Shown here one piece after another: positions 1-8,878 of a stretch of DNA of 64,000 bases (positions within the stretch are counted from its first letter, which is position 1; each line of letters opens with the position of its first letter). The position numbers and the translations under genes were made by a program. The DNA comes from Lactiplantibacillus plantarum EGD-AQ4 (GTDB taxonomy: Bacteria > Bacillota > Bacilli > Lactobacillales > Lactobacillaceae). Under the pieces are notes generated by a model. That model saw only the letters and a program-made list of their open reading frames with translations. It was not told the DNA's origin and did no database searches. The DNA lies in NCBI RefSeq assembly GCF_000463075.2, contig NZ_AVAQ01000051.1:62001-126000 (forward strand), given 5' to 3'.

Positions 1-83
1 GCGGGATCGTCGTTCTGATTGTAACCGAAATCGGGAAGTTCATCCGTTTCCGGCGAATGGTTAAAGACCGCGTGCTTGATTAG
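1..83 (+). CDS. C-terminal end of a probable P-type cation-transporting ATPase (partial)
   Basis: An open frame enters from the left edge (codons start at base 3) and ends at a TAG at 81-83. The visible residues are a short hydrophobic stretch followed by EIGKFIRFRRM and a charged tail. That resembles the last transmembrane helix and tail of P-type (E1-E2) cation ATPases, but only 26 residues are visible, so the family call is tentative. The frame is followed at once by a strong terminator, which confirms that it is a real gene end. Confidence 0.5.
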   Translation, partial: GIVVLIVTEIGKFIRFRRMVKDRVLD

Positions 84-96
84 TTTAGTTGCCGAA

Positions 97-133
97 TAAA
101 AACCGCTCGACCTGGTGGGTCGGGCGGTTTTTT
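97..133. terminator. Bidirectional terminator between the ATPase gene and the CRISPR array
   Basis: A 10-bp stem (103-112 with 118-127, one G-T pair) with a 5-nt loop is followed by six T on the plus strand and preceded by a run of A, so it can stop plus-strand transcription from the ATPase and minus-strand transcription leaving the array. Confidence 0.85.
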
Positions 134-138
134 GGTGT

Positions 139-254
139 GCTTGGGGTTGAGGGGTAGTGACTACTATTCAAGATGTACGGTAACACGGGGGTTATTCTAC
201 AACTACTTAAAATGACCACTGTCGGCGACCCGGATGACAGGTCGAAACGATCCT
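139..254 (-). repeat. Decayed trailer-end CRISPR repeats
   Basis: Beyond the last good repeat (255-290) there are two eroded repeat relics. Positions 194-229 match the 36-bp repeat at about 23 of 36 bases, including ATGAC-ACT and the terminal GAC. Positions 158-173 keep 16 exact bases of the repeat. The intervening spacers are shortened to about 25 and 19 nt. Loss of repeat identity at the end away from the leader is usual in type II-A arrays; here it is graded over three units. Confidence 0.75.
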
Positions 255-2467
255 GTTCCAAACTTGTTTGATATGACTACTATTCAAGACGGATGTGGAC
301 GCTGCCGCATGACAGCGCACGTTCTAAACCTGTTTGATATGACTACTATTCAAGACATGCTTTCGACTTGACTACGTTTCTTTCATGTTCTAAACCTGTT
401 TGATATGACTACTATTCAAGACAGCCGTTCCATCAATGCTTTAGCTTGCATGGTTCTAAACCTGTTTGATATGACTACTATTCAAGACTCGAGGCCGAAC
501 CCGTCAGCGATGAGCGCTGTTCTAAACCTGTTTGATATGACTACTATTCAAGACTGATAAGCAGATGTTACTTGTATCGCTAGCGTTCTAAACCTGTTTG
601 ATATGACTACTATTCAAGACAGTATTGAACCGGCATATATACGAATCCATGTTCTAAACCTGTTTGATATGACTACTATTCAAGACAGGCATTGCTCAGG
701 GTGTGCAAGTTAATAAGTTCTAAACCTGTTTGATATGACTACTATTCAAGACAGAAGAGTTAGAACAGGACCGGTTCGCGCAGTTCTAAACCTGTTTGAT
801 ATGACTACTATTCAAGACAACATATATAGCACCGTTATCACAAATTCAGTTCTAAACCTGTTTGATATGACTACTATTCAAGACAACGGGAGCGCTAAAT
901 TGGTCGAAATGGTAGTTCTAAACCTGTTTGATATGACTACTATTCAAGACTCCCAGCAGACCCATCAGCTGACACATTTGGTTCTAAACCTGTTTGATAT
1001 GACTACTATTCAAGACCGTTCGAGGATTGGTTGTTATGGTTCAAAGGTTCTAAACCTGTTTGATATGACTACTATTCAAGACAACGTCGGCCATATCCAT
1101 TCGAACTATTTTGTTCTAAACCTGTTTGATATGACTACTATTCAAGACAGCTATTCTGGATAGCTGTGCGTGTCCACGGTTCTAAACCTGTTTGATATGA
1201 CTACTATTCAAGACTTTCGTCCGCTGACATCTTAGCCAGTCTTTGTTCTAAACCTGTTTGATATGACTACTATTCAAGACACACCTTGCACCATCATAGT
1301 CATAATGGTAGTTCTAAACCTGTTTGATATGACTACTATTCAAGACTATTTCTTTAACAAGTGCCGGAAATAATGAGTTCTAAACCTGTTTGATATGACT
1401 ACTATTCAAGACGATTGATATAAGTCAGCGTTAAAACTATCTGTTCTAAACCTGTTTGATATGACTACTATTCAAGACGTCGGTTGTAATGTAAGACCGC
1501 GTAACTTTGTTCTAAACCTGTTTGATATGACTACTATTCAAGACGCAATCGTGCAACTAGCAACTAAAGCTAATGTTCTAAACCTGTTTGATATGACTAC
1601 TATTCAAGACCCAGAGTTGTATATCGACAAGAACATTGAGGTTCTAAACCTGTTTGATATGACTACTATTCAAGACCCGCCAATCATAAATGAGGATAAA
1701 TCATAAGTTCTAAACCTGTTTGATATGACTACTATTCAAGACAGATAACTAACCGCTTATTGATGACGTTCGGTTCTAAACCTGTTTGATATGACTACTA
1801 TTCAAGACGTCATCAAGCCAGGTGGTCACCAGCTGCTTGTTCTAAACCTGTTTGATATGACTACTATTCAAGACGGATTTGGCGGAAGTCATGGCATTGC
1901 CGGAGTTCTAAACCTGTTTGATATGACTACTATTCAAGACGGCAGTACTGGACGTTGAACAGGTATACGGGTTCTAAACCTGTTTGATATGACTACTATT
2001 CAAGACCATTGGATACGCCATTGTCTACACTAGCCAGTTCTAAACCTGTTTGATATGACTACTATTCAAGACATCATGGATGCCCTTTCTTGAATAATTG
2101 CGTTCTAAACCTGTTTGATATGACTACTATTCAAGACGGCGAAGTATCTAAAGAAGTTAAAGATGCTGTTCTAAACCTGTTTGATATGACTACTATTCAA
2201 GACCGCCTTTGGCACGAGTCCGGATCATGGTTAGTTCTAAACCTGTTTGATATGACTACTATTCAAGACAAGCCATCCGGCTGAATTTTTTCAAATCGCG
2301 TTCTAAACCTGTTTGATATGACTACTATTCAAGACTTATCCAAAAATATCCTTGACCTTTGGAGCGTTCTAAACCTGTTTGATATGACTACTATTCAAGA
2401 CTATGCAGCGGCATGGTGGACTATTGAACAAGTTCTAAACCTGTTTGATATGACTACTATTCAAGAC
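255..2467 (-). CRISPR. Type II-A CRISPR array, 34 repeats and 33 spacers
   Basis: A 36-bp repeat recurs every 66 bp. In crRNA orientation (minus strand) it begins GTCTTGAATAGTAGTC and ends CAGGTTTAGAAC. I count 33 repeats starting at 321, 387 and so on to 2432, which appear identical where I checked, plus one at 255-290 with two substitutions. Spacers are 30 nt except one of 29 nt at 2073-2101. The minus orientation follows from the cas operon lying immediately upstream on that strand, from the decayed repeats lying at the low-coordinate end, and from the tracrRNA anti-repeat being on the plus strand. All spacers appear different, and none was seen to match another part of this window. Sources of the spacers cannot be judged without a search. 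Confidence 0.99.
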
Positions 2468-2491
2468 CGGCATTCTCACATAATCTACTAA
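2468..2491 (-). promoter_or_regulatory. Very short CRISPR leader
   Basis: Only 24 nt separate the csn2 stop codon (2492-2494) from the first repeat. Read on the minus strand the leader ends ...TTATGTGAGAATGCCG next to the repeat. Type II-A leaders carry the leader-anchoring signal in the last bases before repeat 1, so that function can fit, but there is no room here for a separate promoter. The pre-crRNA promoter must lie inside csn2 or upstream in the cas operon. Confidence 0.7.
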
Positions 2492-3169
2492 TTAATTCAT
2501 ATCACGCCAGTCTACTAAATCCTCGTCAACATAATAATAACAGCAATCCTTGAACTTTTCCATCCGATTCATTTCTGAGTATTCAATGATAATAACCGTG
2601 GTGCCTAAATCTGCCACTTGCTGTTCAAAAACGGCCCATTGTTCCGGGTTCAAATAGTGGCTGACATTGGTCATCACAGGGCATTGCTTGAGTCCTAGTT
2701 CAACATGAGTTTGAACAAGTGCCTCTAAAACTGCACTAGGATTATGCGTTAAATCCGTGGGAAAGTGAATTCCAGCAAACTTCAAAGCTTGTTCTAGGCC
2801 CGGCGCTTCCTCTACATCTAGTGGCAGATCCAATAAGAAACTTGCTTCCATTATTTTGGCAATCATAGCCCGGCTTTGATCTAAGACGGCCACTTGTTGT
2901 TCATCGGCCATTAACTTAATAATCTGGGCCTGTATCTTCTTCATAAACAAGCGGTTCAAATCGACTGATAACATCAAGTCGCCATACCAGCTACATTGAC
3001 TGCTCGTTGTTTGCAATTCAAGATTATCGTTGCTCACACGCAAGTCATCCGTCCGGTCACGAAATCCCTGACAGATGTCTGCGTACATTTGACTGTTCCC
3101 TATGTCTAAAATATTGACCTTGCCTGTGTTTATTTTAAACGGCGGGAACGGATAGTATGTTAGATTCAT
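2492..3169 (-). CDS. csn2: Csn2, type II-A spacer-acquisition DNA-end-binding protein
   Basis: A 225-residue protein beginning MNLTYYPFPPF, the characteristic Csn2 opening, and of the usual size for short Csn2. Csn2 forms a ring that slides on double-stranded DNA ends and is needed with Cas1, Cas2 and Cas9 for new spacer uptake. Its start overlaps the cas2 stop by 4 nt (ATGA), indicating translational coupling. Its presence defines the locus as subtype II-A. The array begins 24 nt after its stop codon, so the 3' part of the gene may also carry leader or promoter function. Confidence 0.95.
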   Translation of the reverse strand: MNLTYYPFPPFKINTGKVNILDIGNSQMYADICQGFRDRTDDLRVSNDNLELQTTSSQCSWYGDLMLSVDLNRLFMKKIQAQIIKLMADEQQVAVLDQSRAMIAKIMEASFLLDLPLDVEEAPGLEQALKFAGIHFPTDLTHNPSAVLEALVQTHVELGLKQCPVMTNVSHYLNPEQWAVFEQQVADLGTTVIIIEYSEMNRMEKFKDCCYYYVDEDLVDWRDMN

Positions 3170-3471
3170 ATGACAATCGTCCTTTCAGCCGAATTTAGAA
3201 CATCCGTGCTAGGTGCACCTTGAATATAGTGCATGGCTTGATACTGTTTCTCAGTGACCGTCATCGTCTGCACTTTTCCACCCTTGGGTGCCAGTGGCGC
3301 AATACGCTTTTCCACAAATTCAGCCGCCTTCTTATTAACGCAAACTCGAACATAGGTTGAATACTGCATCATTAAAAATCCTTCACGAATCAGTGCCTTA
3401 TGAAAATGCCGGTAAGCACGCCGTTGATCCGATGTGTCCATTGGAACATCAAACATGACTATTAATCGCAT
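3166..3471 (-). CDS. cas2: CRISPR-associated endonuclease Cas2
   Basis: About 101 residues starting MRLIVMFDVPMDT, the standard Cas2 beta-strand opening with the conserved Asp at residue 8. An upstream in-frame Met five residues earlier (3486) is possible, but the family normally begins at MRL, so I place the start at 3471. Cas2 dimers bridge two Cas1 dimers in the integrase complex. The gene overlaps the end of cas1 by about 23 nt and csn2 by 4 nt, so the three adaptation genes form one tightly packed unit. Confidence 0.95.
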   Translation of the reverse strand: MRLIVMFDVPMDTSDQRRAYRHFHKALIREGFLMMQYSTYVRVCVNKKAAEFVEKRIAPLAPKGGKVQTMTVTEKQYQAMHYIQGAPSTDVLNSAERTIVI

Positions 3472-4354
3472 GACTCGATACCTCATCTGGTAATTTCACC
3501 TCAATCTTCAATTCTTCCGTCTCGCTGCTTAAATAATGCAGGCAATCTGCAACATATGTTGTAATCGCGTGACTGACAATCGTTTGATGCCCATTGAATC
3601 CAATCTCTAAATCTAACAATGAAACCAAGCCAATTTTGATATCTGGCGTGAATTCGTCAAAGCGTTGCTGACTGACCCATTGATCAACAATTGGTCGAAA
3701 TGGCTCCATCAAATCAGAACCTAGGTTAAATTCATTCTCATTGTTTTCATGATGGATTCCGATACAAGTGAGATAGCCATTCATAACAATCTCCCGGTTG
3801 ACCATCGATAACAGAACGGCGTATCCATAGTTCAACGCTGCATTGATGGGACTAAAATCTCGTCGATAAAAGTCCTCGCCAAACAGCAATGAGAAATACT
3901 TATTGGCTACAACAGCTTCACGATTAGTCACATCGTTTAGCTCTAGCTTGTCTAACTCATCAACGAGTGGCTGAACGTTGCCACCAACAAAATCAATAAC
4001 TTGAATCTGATTAAGAATTTTACTGCCAATATTCTTCGTCCATAGCTTGGCAATCCTTGATTCCGGCCAGGCAACTTGTTGTCGAACTAACTTTGCCGTT
4101 CGACGCGTTGGATAATAGTCGTTGACCTCACTGATTGGTTCGCCTTGGTGATCTGTGAAAATCACCTTCACATGTGCTTCAGCTAATGCACATAAAGCCG
4201 CACTAGTAATCACAGCTTGAGTCGTACCCACTAACAATAACTGGATATCGCTCACTGGAATCACATGTTTGTCAGCACTGGTCTGAACAATAATCCGATT
4301 CATCGAATACGAAACTTTAGCATGTTGCGTAATAATCACATTGCGCCATCCCAT
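3449..4354 (-). CDS. cas1: CRISPR-associated integrase Cas1 (type II-A)
   Basis: A 301-residue Cas1, the catalytic subunit that integrates spacers at the leader-repeat junction. The expected metal ligands are visible at Glu146 (REAVVANKYF), His202 (GIHHENN) and Glu217 (SDLMEPFRP), each three residues before the Streptococcus pyogenes equivalents as I recall them. The start at 4354 has GGGAGC upstream at good spacing. The 194-nt gap between cas9 and cas1 holds the tracrRNA on the opposite strand, so a cas9-cas1 transcript would be antisense to the tracrRNA. Confidence 0.97.
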   Translation of the reverse strand: MGWRNVIITQHAKVSYSMNRIIVQTSADKHVIPVSDIQLLLVGTTQAVITSAALCALAEAHVKVIFTDHQGEPISEVNDYYPTRRTAKLVRQQVAWPESRIAKLWTKNIGSKILNQIQVIDFVGGNVQPLVDELDKLELNDVTNREAVVANKYFSLLFGEDFYRRDFSPINAALNYGYAVLLSMVNREIVMNGYLTCIGIHHENNENEFNLGSDLMEPFRPIVDQWVSQQRFDEFTPDIKIGLVSLLDLEIGFNGHQTIVSHAITTYVADCLHYLSSETEELKIEVKLPDEVSSHAINSHV

Positions 4355-4368
4355 TCATAACAGCTCCC

Positions 4369-4397
4369 TTGATTAAATTCACTTTCCATGATAAGAT
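4369..4397 (+). promoter_or_regulatory. tracrRNA promoter
   Basis: TTGATT at 4369-4374, a 17-bp spacer, and TAAGAT at 4392-4397 give a good sigma-70-type promoter pointing at the anti-repeat. It predicts transcription starting near 4404-4406, just before the anti-repeat at 4411. Confidence 0.75.
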
Positions 4398-4403
4398 TCA
4401 CTT

Positions 4404-4547
4404 GTATCAAGTTCTAAACCTTCTTGATATGACTACTAGCGTCAAGATCAAACAAGGCATTTTGCCGAGTTTCACCTTTTGAGTCCGTATTCGGACCATT
4501 ACATATGTATCAAGATGTCGCCCATTTACTGGACGACATCTTTTTTT
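4404..4547 (+). ncRNA. tracrRNA
   Basis: Positions 4411-4450 contain an anti-repeat nearly complementary to the crRNA repeat (GTTCTAAACC, then TTGATATGACTACTA, then CAAGATC), with mismatches that give the expected bulge. Downstream follow a nexus hairpin GGCA-TTT-TGCC (4456-4466), a second hairpin GTCCG-TATT-CGGAC (4483-4496), and a terminator hairpin (4513-4520 with 4534-4541) followed by a T run to 4547. The RNA of about 144 nt guides crRNA maturation by RNase III and Cas9 loading. It runs opposite to the cas genes, and its last T abuts the cas9 stop codon at 4548-4550. Confidence 0.92.
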
Positions 4548-7500
4548 CTACAAATCTTTTAGTGCCACTTTCCGTTCAAATAATCCTGTTGGAGATTGAT
4601 AAATAATTTCTGCTTGGTCGGTTAATGTAATACCACTACGCGACTGTAATCGTCCAAAATCTTTACTCATTCCGAGCACGCTCAAGTTCGACCTTGTTGC
4701 AGTTGCGTGCAAACCAACAAATAGACTATTGAGTACCTCTTTCTTACCCAATTGTTTATCACTTTTTTGCACATTATTTTTCAGTCCCTCAAAACTTTGA
4801 TGTGCTTGATTTGCCACCTGGTCAAAGTTTCGTGACAAATGCAGTGGGAAATATCGTTGCAGTTGTTTCAACGCTGCATCATAAACTTTTACTAAATCGT
4901 TTGAACGTTGATCATCAGACTCATCATAGTGTCCAACAAATGCCTGTTGAATCGACAATGGCAAATATAATTCTTGCACATTATGATATTCCTTATCTGA
5001 TCCTAGAGAGAAACGATACATTTGGCCCTTTACTTGATCTCGAACGACTTGATCCAAGTATACTTTTGGAAGTACCACTTCATAATCACTTATCACCGTC
5101 TGCTTAGTTTTACGACTGATTTTCGTAAACTTGGGCTCAATCACCTTATGTGTGGCTTGCTTGAGAGTTGCACCCAGGCTCTGATAGTGCTTAATTTTAG
5201 CTACCATTCGAGTAGGAATACCAACAACTATAAATTTAAAGCCTGATTTAAACGGAATGCGAACAATAGCCAGATAAGCTGTCTCTTGATTAGAATAGCC
5301 CCCATATACGCTTGTCTCCATATGATTTTTCTTTGGAACCAGTGTCTTCGATTTATTATCAGATGCCTTGAACAATGTTTGCTTAAACATCGCACCATAA
5401 TTCTCTCGCACCTCATGCGTCACTAGTAGTCGCTTGTAGTTGTACAGCTTTTCAAAATACTTAATATCAGCCGTCTTGTCCCACAGAATTTCACCTGTTT
5501 CGATATTGGCAATTGGTTTCTCCGCAACTGCCAGCTTGCGAATAATATTGAACCGCGTCAAATTAATCGGCTGCTTAGCAAACTTGCCATAAACGAAGAA
5601 TCGTTCCAGCTTCGGATACTGTTTCAATAAATACATTCCGATAAACGCTGTTAAGGACGCATCAAACGCATGATGATAATCATTGACTTCACGAAGTTTC
5701 GGAAAGTTGAATGTCTGTCGGAATTGGTGCGTTAGATTGGCTTTGACGGCCACAATTGACGCTGCTGGGTATTCCGAACTGATTAATTCTTCCACCAGCT
5801 TGATGACTTGACGTGTTTCAACCAATTGCCGATTGATAAAGTCCGTCGCATGCTTGCTAATCTCATCTGGTCGCATCAGCAAGTGCTTGAGTTTGCGTTG
5901 TGTCATTAAGCCATTCCGATGTAATTCTCGCCATTGCGCGCCCATCTTACGACCGAATTTCTCACTAGCAAACGTATCGTTTTTCTCTCGATTAATCCGC
6001 GCACTAGTCAGCACCCGGTTATCTAACGAGTCATCTTTGACTAATGATTGCGGTAAAATATGGTCGATATCATACTCTGATAACCGGTCAATATTAATGG
6101 CTTCATTGGTGTACAGGTCGCGGCCATTTTGCAAGAAATAGAGCACAAGCCGCGTATTAAAATCAGCCTTGGCTTTAATCTTTTCATTCAATTCATGCTG
6201 AACTTTTTCGCTAACGATCTCTTTGGCTGTGCCTTTGTAAGCTTCCACAATTTGGCTGGACCGGGATTGCGTCCGCCGACCCGCAACACCACCGCCGCGC
6301 GCTGCTTCAACGAAAATCCAGCTTGGTGTTTGCCCGTGCATCGCGTTCTTGATATCGTCTAATACCAGCATTACTTCACGAATGGCTTTTTTATTCTGCG
6401 GCGACGTGTACAATTCGTTGATGGTATCTTGGATATCCGCATCAGTTAGGTTAGCTTGATTGGCCTCTTTAATCTGCGTTTCAATTGCAGGTTGTTTACG
6501 CAGCTGCATAAAGTTATCGCTGGTCTCCCACAAGCCATCCATGATGGAACGCCCGTTGTCATCCTTAAAGGCGATCAGTAATTTATGCGATAGTTGCCCC
6601 CAACCACGGTATCGTAGTCCACTAAGCTGCTTACGTTGGGCATCCGTCAACCAGGCCACTTCTTCAAGCTTCTGCTTAAAAATGGCACTGTCTTCAAACG
6701 TCGTTGACCATAAAATAATTTTTTCAATATCAGCCCGCTTATGTTCGTCGGCGATTGCTTCAGGCAAAATCTTTTTGAAATCATGATACGTTGATAGCGA
6801 GCTATTGAATCCTTTAGGGTCAGCGAGTCCCGTTATTTTGGGCGCTTCTCGGTACTCACCGGCATCCATCAAATTCTGCTGAATATTTTTGACACTAACA
6901 TGTTGATGCTGCTTAAACACTTGATTATACAAACGTTGTTTTTGTTGCGGCGCCAGTTTTCGATCCTCAACTCGCATATTATTTAATTCATTGAGCACCA
7001 TAAAGCGCTGATAAATCAAGCTACGTGCTGGGAGGACATCCTCACCAATCAAGTAAGTATCCGTTGTTTGCATCCGTTGAATAAACGCCGTTGCTGAAGC
7101 AATCCGATCAACTTTTTGATCAAAATTCCATGGCGTGATTGGACCATCTGCTTTACGGACCATCCACGCAAACCCAGCGCCAGAAGTGGCTTGTTGGTCC
7201 TCTTTTGTAATGAGTGGTCCAACATAGTAAGGCACCCGAAAACCAACTAGTTCATCCAACTTATATGGGAACTTGCCGCGCCGTTCAGCAACGGGATTTT
7301 CTTCACCAAGCCATGGATAATACTTTTTCTGATGACTAATTATTTGATCTAATTCATATTGTTGGACTTGATATGGAATTGAGCCATTCTGCTTGGTACG
7401 CAACTTCGGCATGAATTGTTCCGAGTCAATTTCATCTTTAATCTCTGCTGCCAGATGATTCGATGTAGCATCAGCCTCAACGTATTTCATTAAATCTTTG

Positions 7501-8636
7501 TAGAACATTTCCTGCGTAACTGGTTTGCTATCGACACCATCGATATATCGGTCATAGGTTGCGCGAATCTCACGCCCACGTTTTGAATCAGACTGTGAGT
7601 GAATATAAGTTTTTAACAGCTCTAGATTCTTTTCATGATGCTTATATTTCTCAACCATGTGTTGTGAAAAACGCTTACCTGCTGGAATCAATTGCGCGAG
7701 GTTGACGCTAGCATATAGTTGGATCACTTCATCCATAATCTGTTGTCCAACTTCGCTTAGTTGTTCTTCAATTTCCGGAAGCTTGTCTTGGCTTTCCTCC
7801 ATCGTAAAGGTCCAATCCTTTACTACTGCGGCATCGACTTCCGTTAATGTCACCACGTTCATCTTCGCTTTAAGGCCAACCAGCGCCTTCGACAGTTCAA
7901 CGACAACATTCTTTTGACGCTTCTTTTCAGCAGCGCTCGCTCCCGTCAAAACTGCCATGAGTGGCCAAATTTGTCTTTGCTGTTCCGAACGTGACAAGTC
8001 TGTCCGTACTAAGATCTGCTGGATTTGTTGAAGCAGTGCCTCATCAGTTACCAACTTAAGATTTAACGTCTCCTCGGACTGAGCAAACAGATCATTAAGC
8101 TTCTGGAAGCTAGTCGCTAAATGCAAGCTTGCACTACCATATTGACTGGCTGGTCCGGTACGCAAAAAATTTCCGCGGTATTTGACAATATGATGAATTG
8201 CCAAGTAGATTTCCCGAATGTCAAATTTCCGGTTGCTCGTCATCAGCTTGTCTCGCAAATGGTAAATTGTGGCATAGTCATCATAAAATTCCTTATCGGT
8301 CCGGTCATTGAACAGCGTTTTTGCTAATCCATTGTAGTTCGGGTCTCGAGGCGAGATATCCGAATACTTACGTCGGGCAAAAAAGTTAGGATCGATTTTA
8401 CTGATTGGTTGATCAAAAAATTCACGTAACAATCGCAACCGCCACTTTACCCGCTTTAAACGGCGTCGGGTTGTCCGAAAGCCACGACGATCCTCGGCAG
8501 TTGCACCCTCCTTAAATAACCGTGCCCCAAGAGCCGTCTTTCCCTTGACCTTTCTAACACGTCCGTTCATATCGACGACGGTCCAGCCAACCGAATTCGT
8601 CCCGATATCTAAGCCCACACCATACGGTTCGTTCAT
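4548..8636 (-). CDS. cas9: Cas9 RNA-guided DNA endonuclease (type II-A)
   Basis: A 1362-residue Cas9, the crRNA:tracrRNA-guided nuclease that cuts target DNA next to a PAM. RuvC-I is at the N-terminus (GLDIGTNSVGW, Asp10), followed by the arginine-rich bridge helix near residues 55-75. RuvC-II is IFVEAARG with Glu777, the HNH motif is YDIDHILPQS with His859, and RuvC-III is HHAFDAS with His989 and Asp992. These spacings match the SpCas9 residues D10, E762, H840, H983 and D986, so both nuclease sites look intact. The length fits the lactobacillus II-A group. A strong ribosome site (GGAGG) lies 8 nt before the ATG. The PAM cannot be read from the sequence. Confidence 0.98.
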   Translation of the reverse strand: MNEPYGVGLDIGTNSVGWTVVDMNGRVRKVKGKTALGARLFKEGATAEDRRGFRTTRRRLKRVKWRLRLLREFFDQPISKIDPNFFARRKYSDISPRDPNYNGLAKTLFNDRTDKEFYDDYATIYHLRDKLMTSNRKFDIREIYLAIHHIVKYRGNFLRTGPASQYGSASLHLATSFQKLNDLFAQSEETLNLKLVTDEALLQQIQQILVRTDLSRSEQQRQIWPLMAVLTGASAAEKKRQKNVVVELSKALVGLKAKMNVVTLTEVDAAVVKDWTFTMEESQDKLPEIEEQLSEVGQQIMDEVIQLYASVNLAQLIPAGKRFSQHMVEKYKHHEKNLELLKTYIHSQSDSKRGREIRATYDRYIDGVDSKPVTQEMFYKDLMKYVEADATSNHLAAEIKDEIDSEQFMPKLRTKQNGSIPYQVQQYELDQIISHQKKYYPWLGEENPVAERRGKFPYKLDELVGFRVPYYVGPLITKEDQQATSGAGFAWMVRKADGPITPWNFDQKVDRIASATAFIQRMQTTDTYLIGEDVLPARSLIYQRFMVLNELNNMRVEDRKLAPQQKQRLYNQVFKQHQHVSVKNIQQNLMDAGEYREAPKITGLADPKGFNSSLSTYHDFKKILPEAIADEHKRADIEKIILWSTTFEDSAIFKQKLEEVAWLTDAQRKQLSGLRYRGWGQLSHKLLIAFKDDNGRSIMDGLWETSDNFMQLRKQPAIETQIKEANQANLTDADIQDTINELYTSPQNKKAIREVMLVLDDIKNAMHGQTPSWIFVEAARGGGVAGRRTQSRSSQIVEAYKGTAKEIVSEKVQHELNEKIKAKADFNTRLVLYFLQNGRDLYTNEAINIDRLSEYDIDHILPQSLVKDDSLDNRVLTSARINREKNDTFASEKFGRKMGAQWRELHRNGLMTQRKLKHLLMRPDEISKHATDFINRQLVETRQVIKLVEELISSEYPAASIVAVKANLTHQFRQTFNFPKLREVNDYHHAFDASLTAFIGMYLLKQYPKLERFFVYGKFAKQPINLTRFNIIRKLAVAEKPIANIETGEILWDKTADIKYFEKLYNYKRLLVTHEVRENYGAMFKQTLFKASDNKSKTLVPKKNHMETSVYGGYSNQETAYLAIVRIPFKSGFKFIVVGIPTRMVAKIKHYQSLGATLKQATHKVIEPKFTKISRKTKQTVISDYEVVLPKVYLDQVVRDQVKGQMYRFSLGSDKEYHNVQELYLPLSIQQAFVGHYDESDDQRSNDLVKVYDAALKQLQRYFPLHLSRNFDQVANQAHQSFEGLKNNVQKSDKQLGKKEVLNSLFVGLHATATRSNLSVLGMSKDFGRLQSRSGITLTDQAEIIYQSPTGLFERKVALKDL

Positions 8637-8672
8637 TTACATGTCCTCCAATTATGTTTAGATTATGCACCT

Positions 8673-8702
8673 ATTATCGCGCAAGCATCCAATCATTTGC
8701 AA
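8673..8702 (-). promoter_or_regulatory. Candidate cas operon promoter
   Basis: On the minus strand TTGCAA (8697-8702), an 18-bp spacer and GATAAT (8673-8678) lie about 35-65 nt before the cas9 start codon. The -35 is imperfect, so this is a moderate candidate. Confidence 0.5.
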
Positions 8703-8729
8703 CAGGCAAAAGTTATTCGTGTCAACGAT

Positions 8730-8743
8730 TGTAAGCGCAAACT
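8730..8743. promoter_or_regulatory. cre-like site upstream of cas9
   Basis: TGTAAGCGCAAACT matches the CcpA operator consensus TGWAANCGNTNWCA at 12 of 14 positions. It lies about 28 bp upstream of the proposed cas9 -35. Matches of this quality occur by chance, so the call is weak. Confidence 0.3.
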
Positions 8744-8788
8744 AAGTTAAAATAGTTCGACCTAGATTTGCCTATTCACGATGTATCC

Positions 8789-8836
8789 AAAAGTGCAGTG
8801 CGATCGACAAACTTTTGCCAATCGCACTGCACTTTT
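8789..8836. terminator. Terminator after the alpha/beta hydrolase gene
   Basis: A perfect 16-bp inverted repeat (8789-8804 with 8821-8836) with a 16-nt loop ends in TTTT on both strands. It separates the hydrolase operon from cas9, which is read in the same direction. Confidence 0.85.
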
Positions 8837-8878
8837 CAACTGAATTGTTTATTTTAAGTAGCTTGTTTTTCCTAAAGT

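Noticed and set aside
735-1163. Long open frame with a 12-residue repeat VLNLFDMTTIQD, and similar frames at 1461-1706 and 2090-2284
   Set aside because: The 66-bp repeat-spacer period is a multiple of three, so the CRISPR repeat stays in frame and creates a false repetitive protein. Both strands and the tracrRNA identify an array.
4802-8327. Many open frames of 60-110 codons antisense to cas9
   Set aside because: They lie wholly inside cas9 on the other strand or in other frames, lack ribosome sites, and show no family features.
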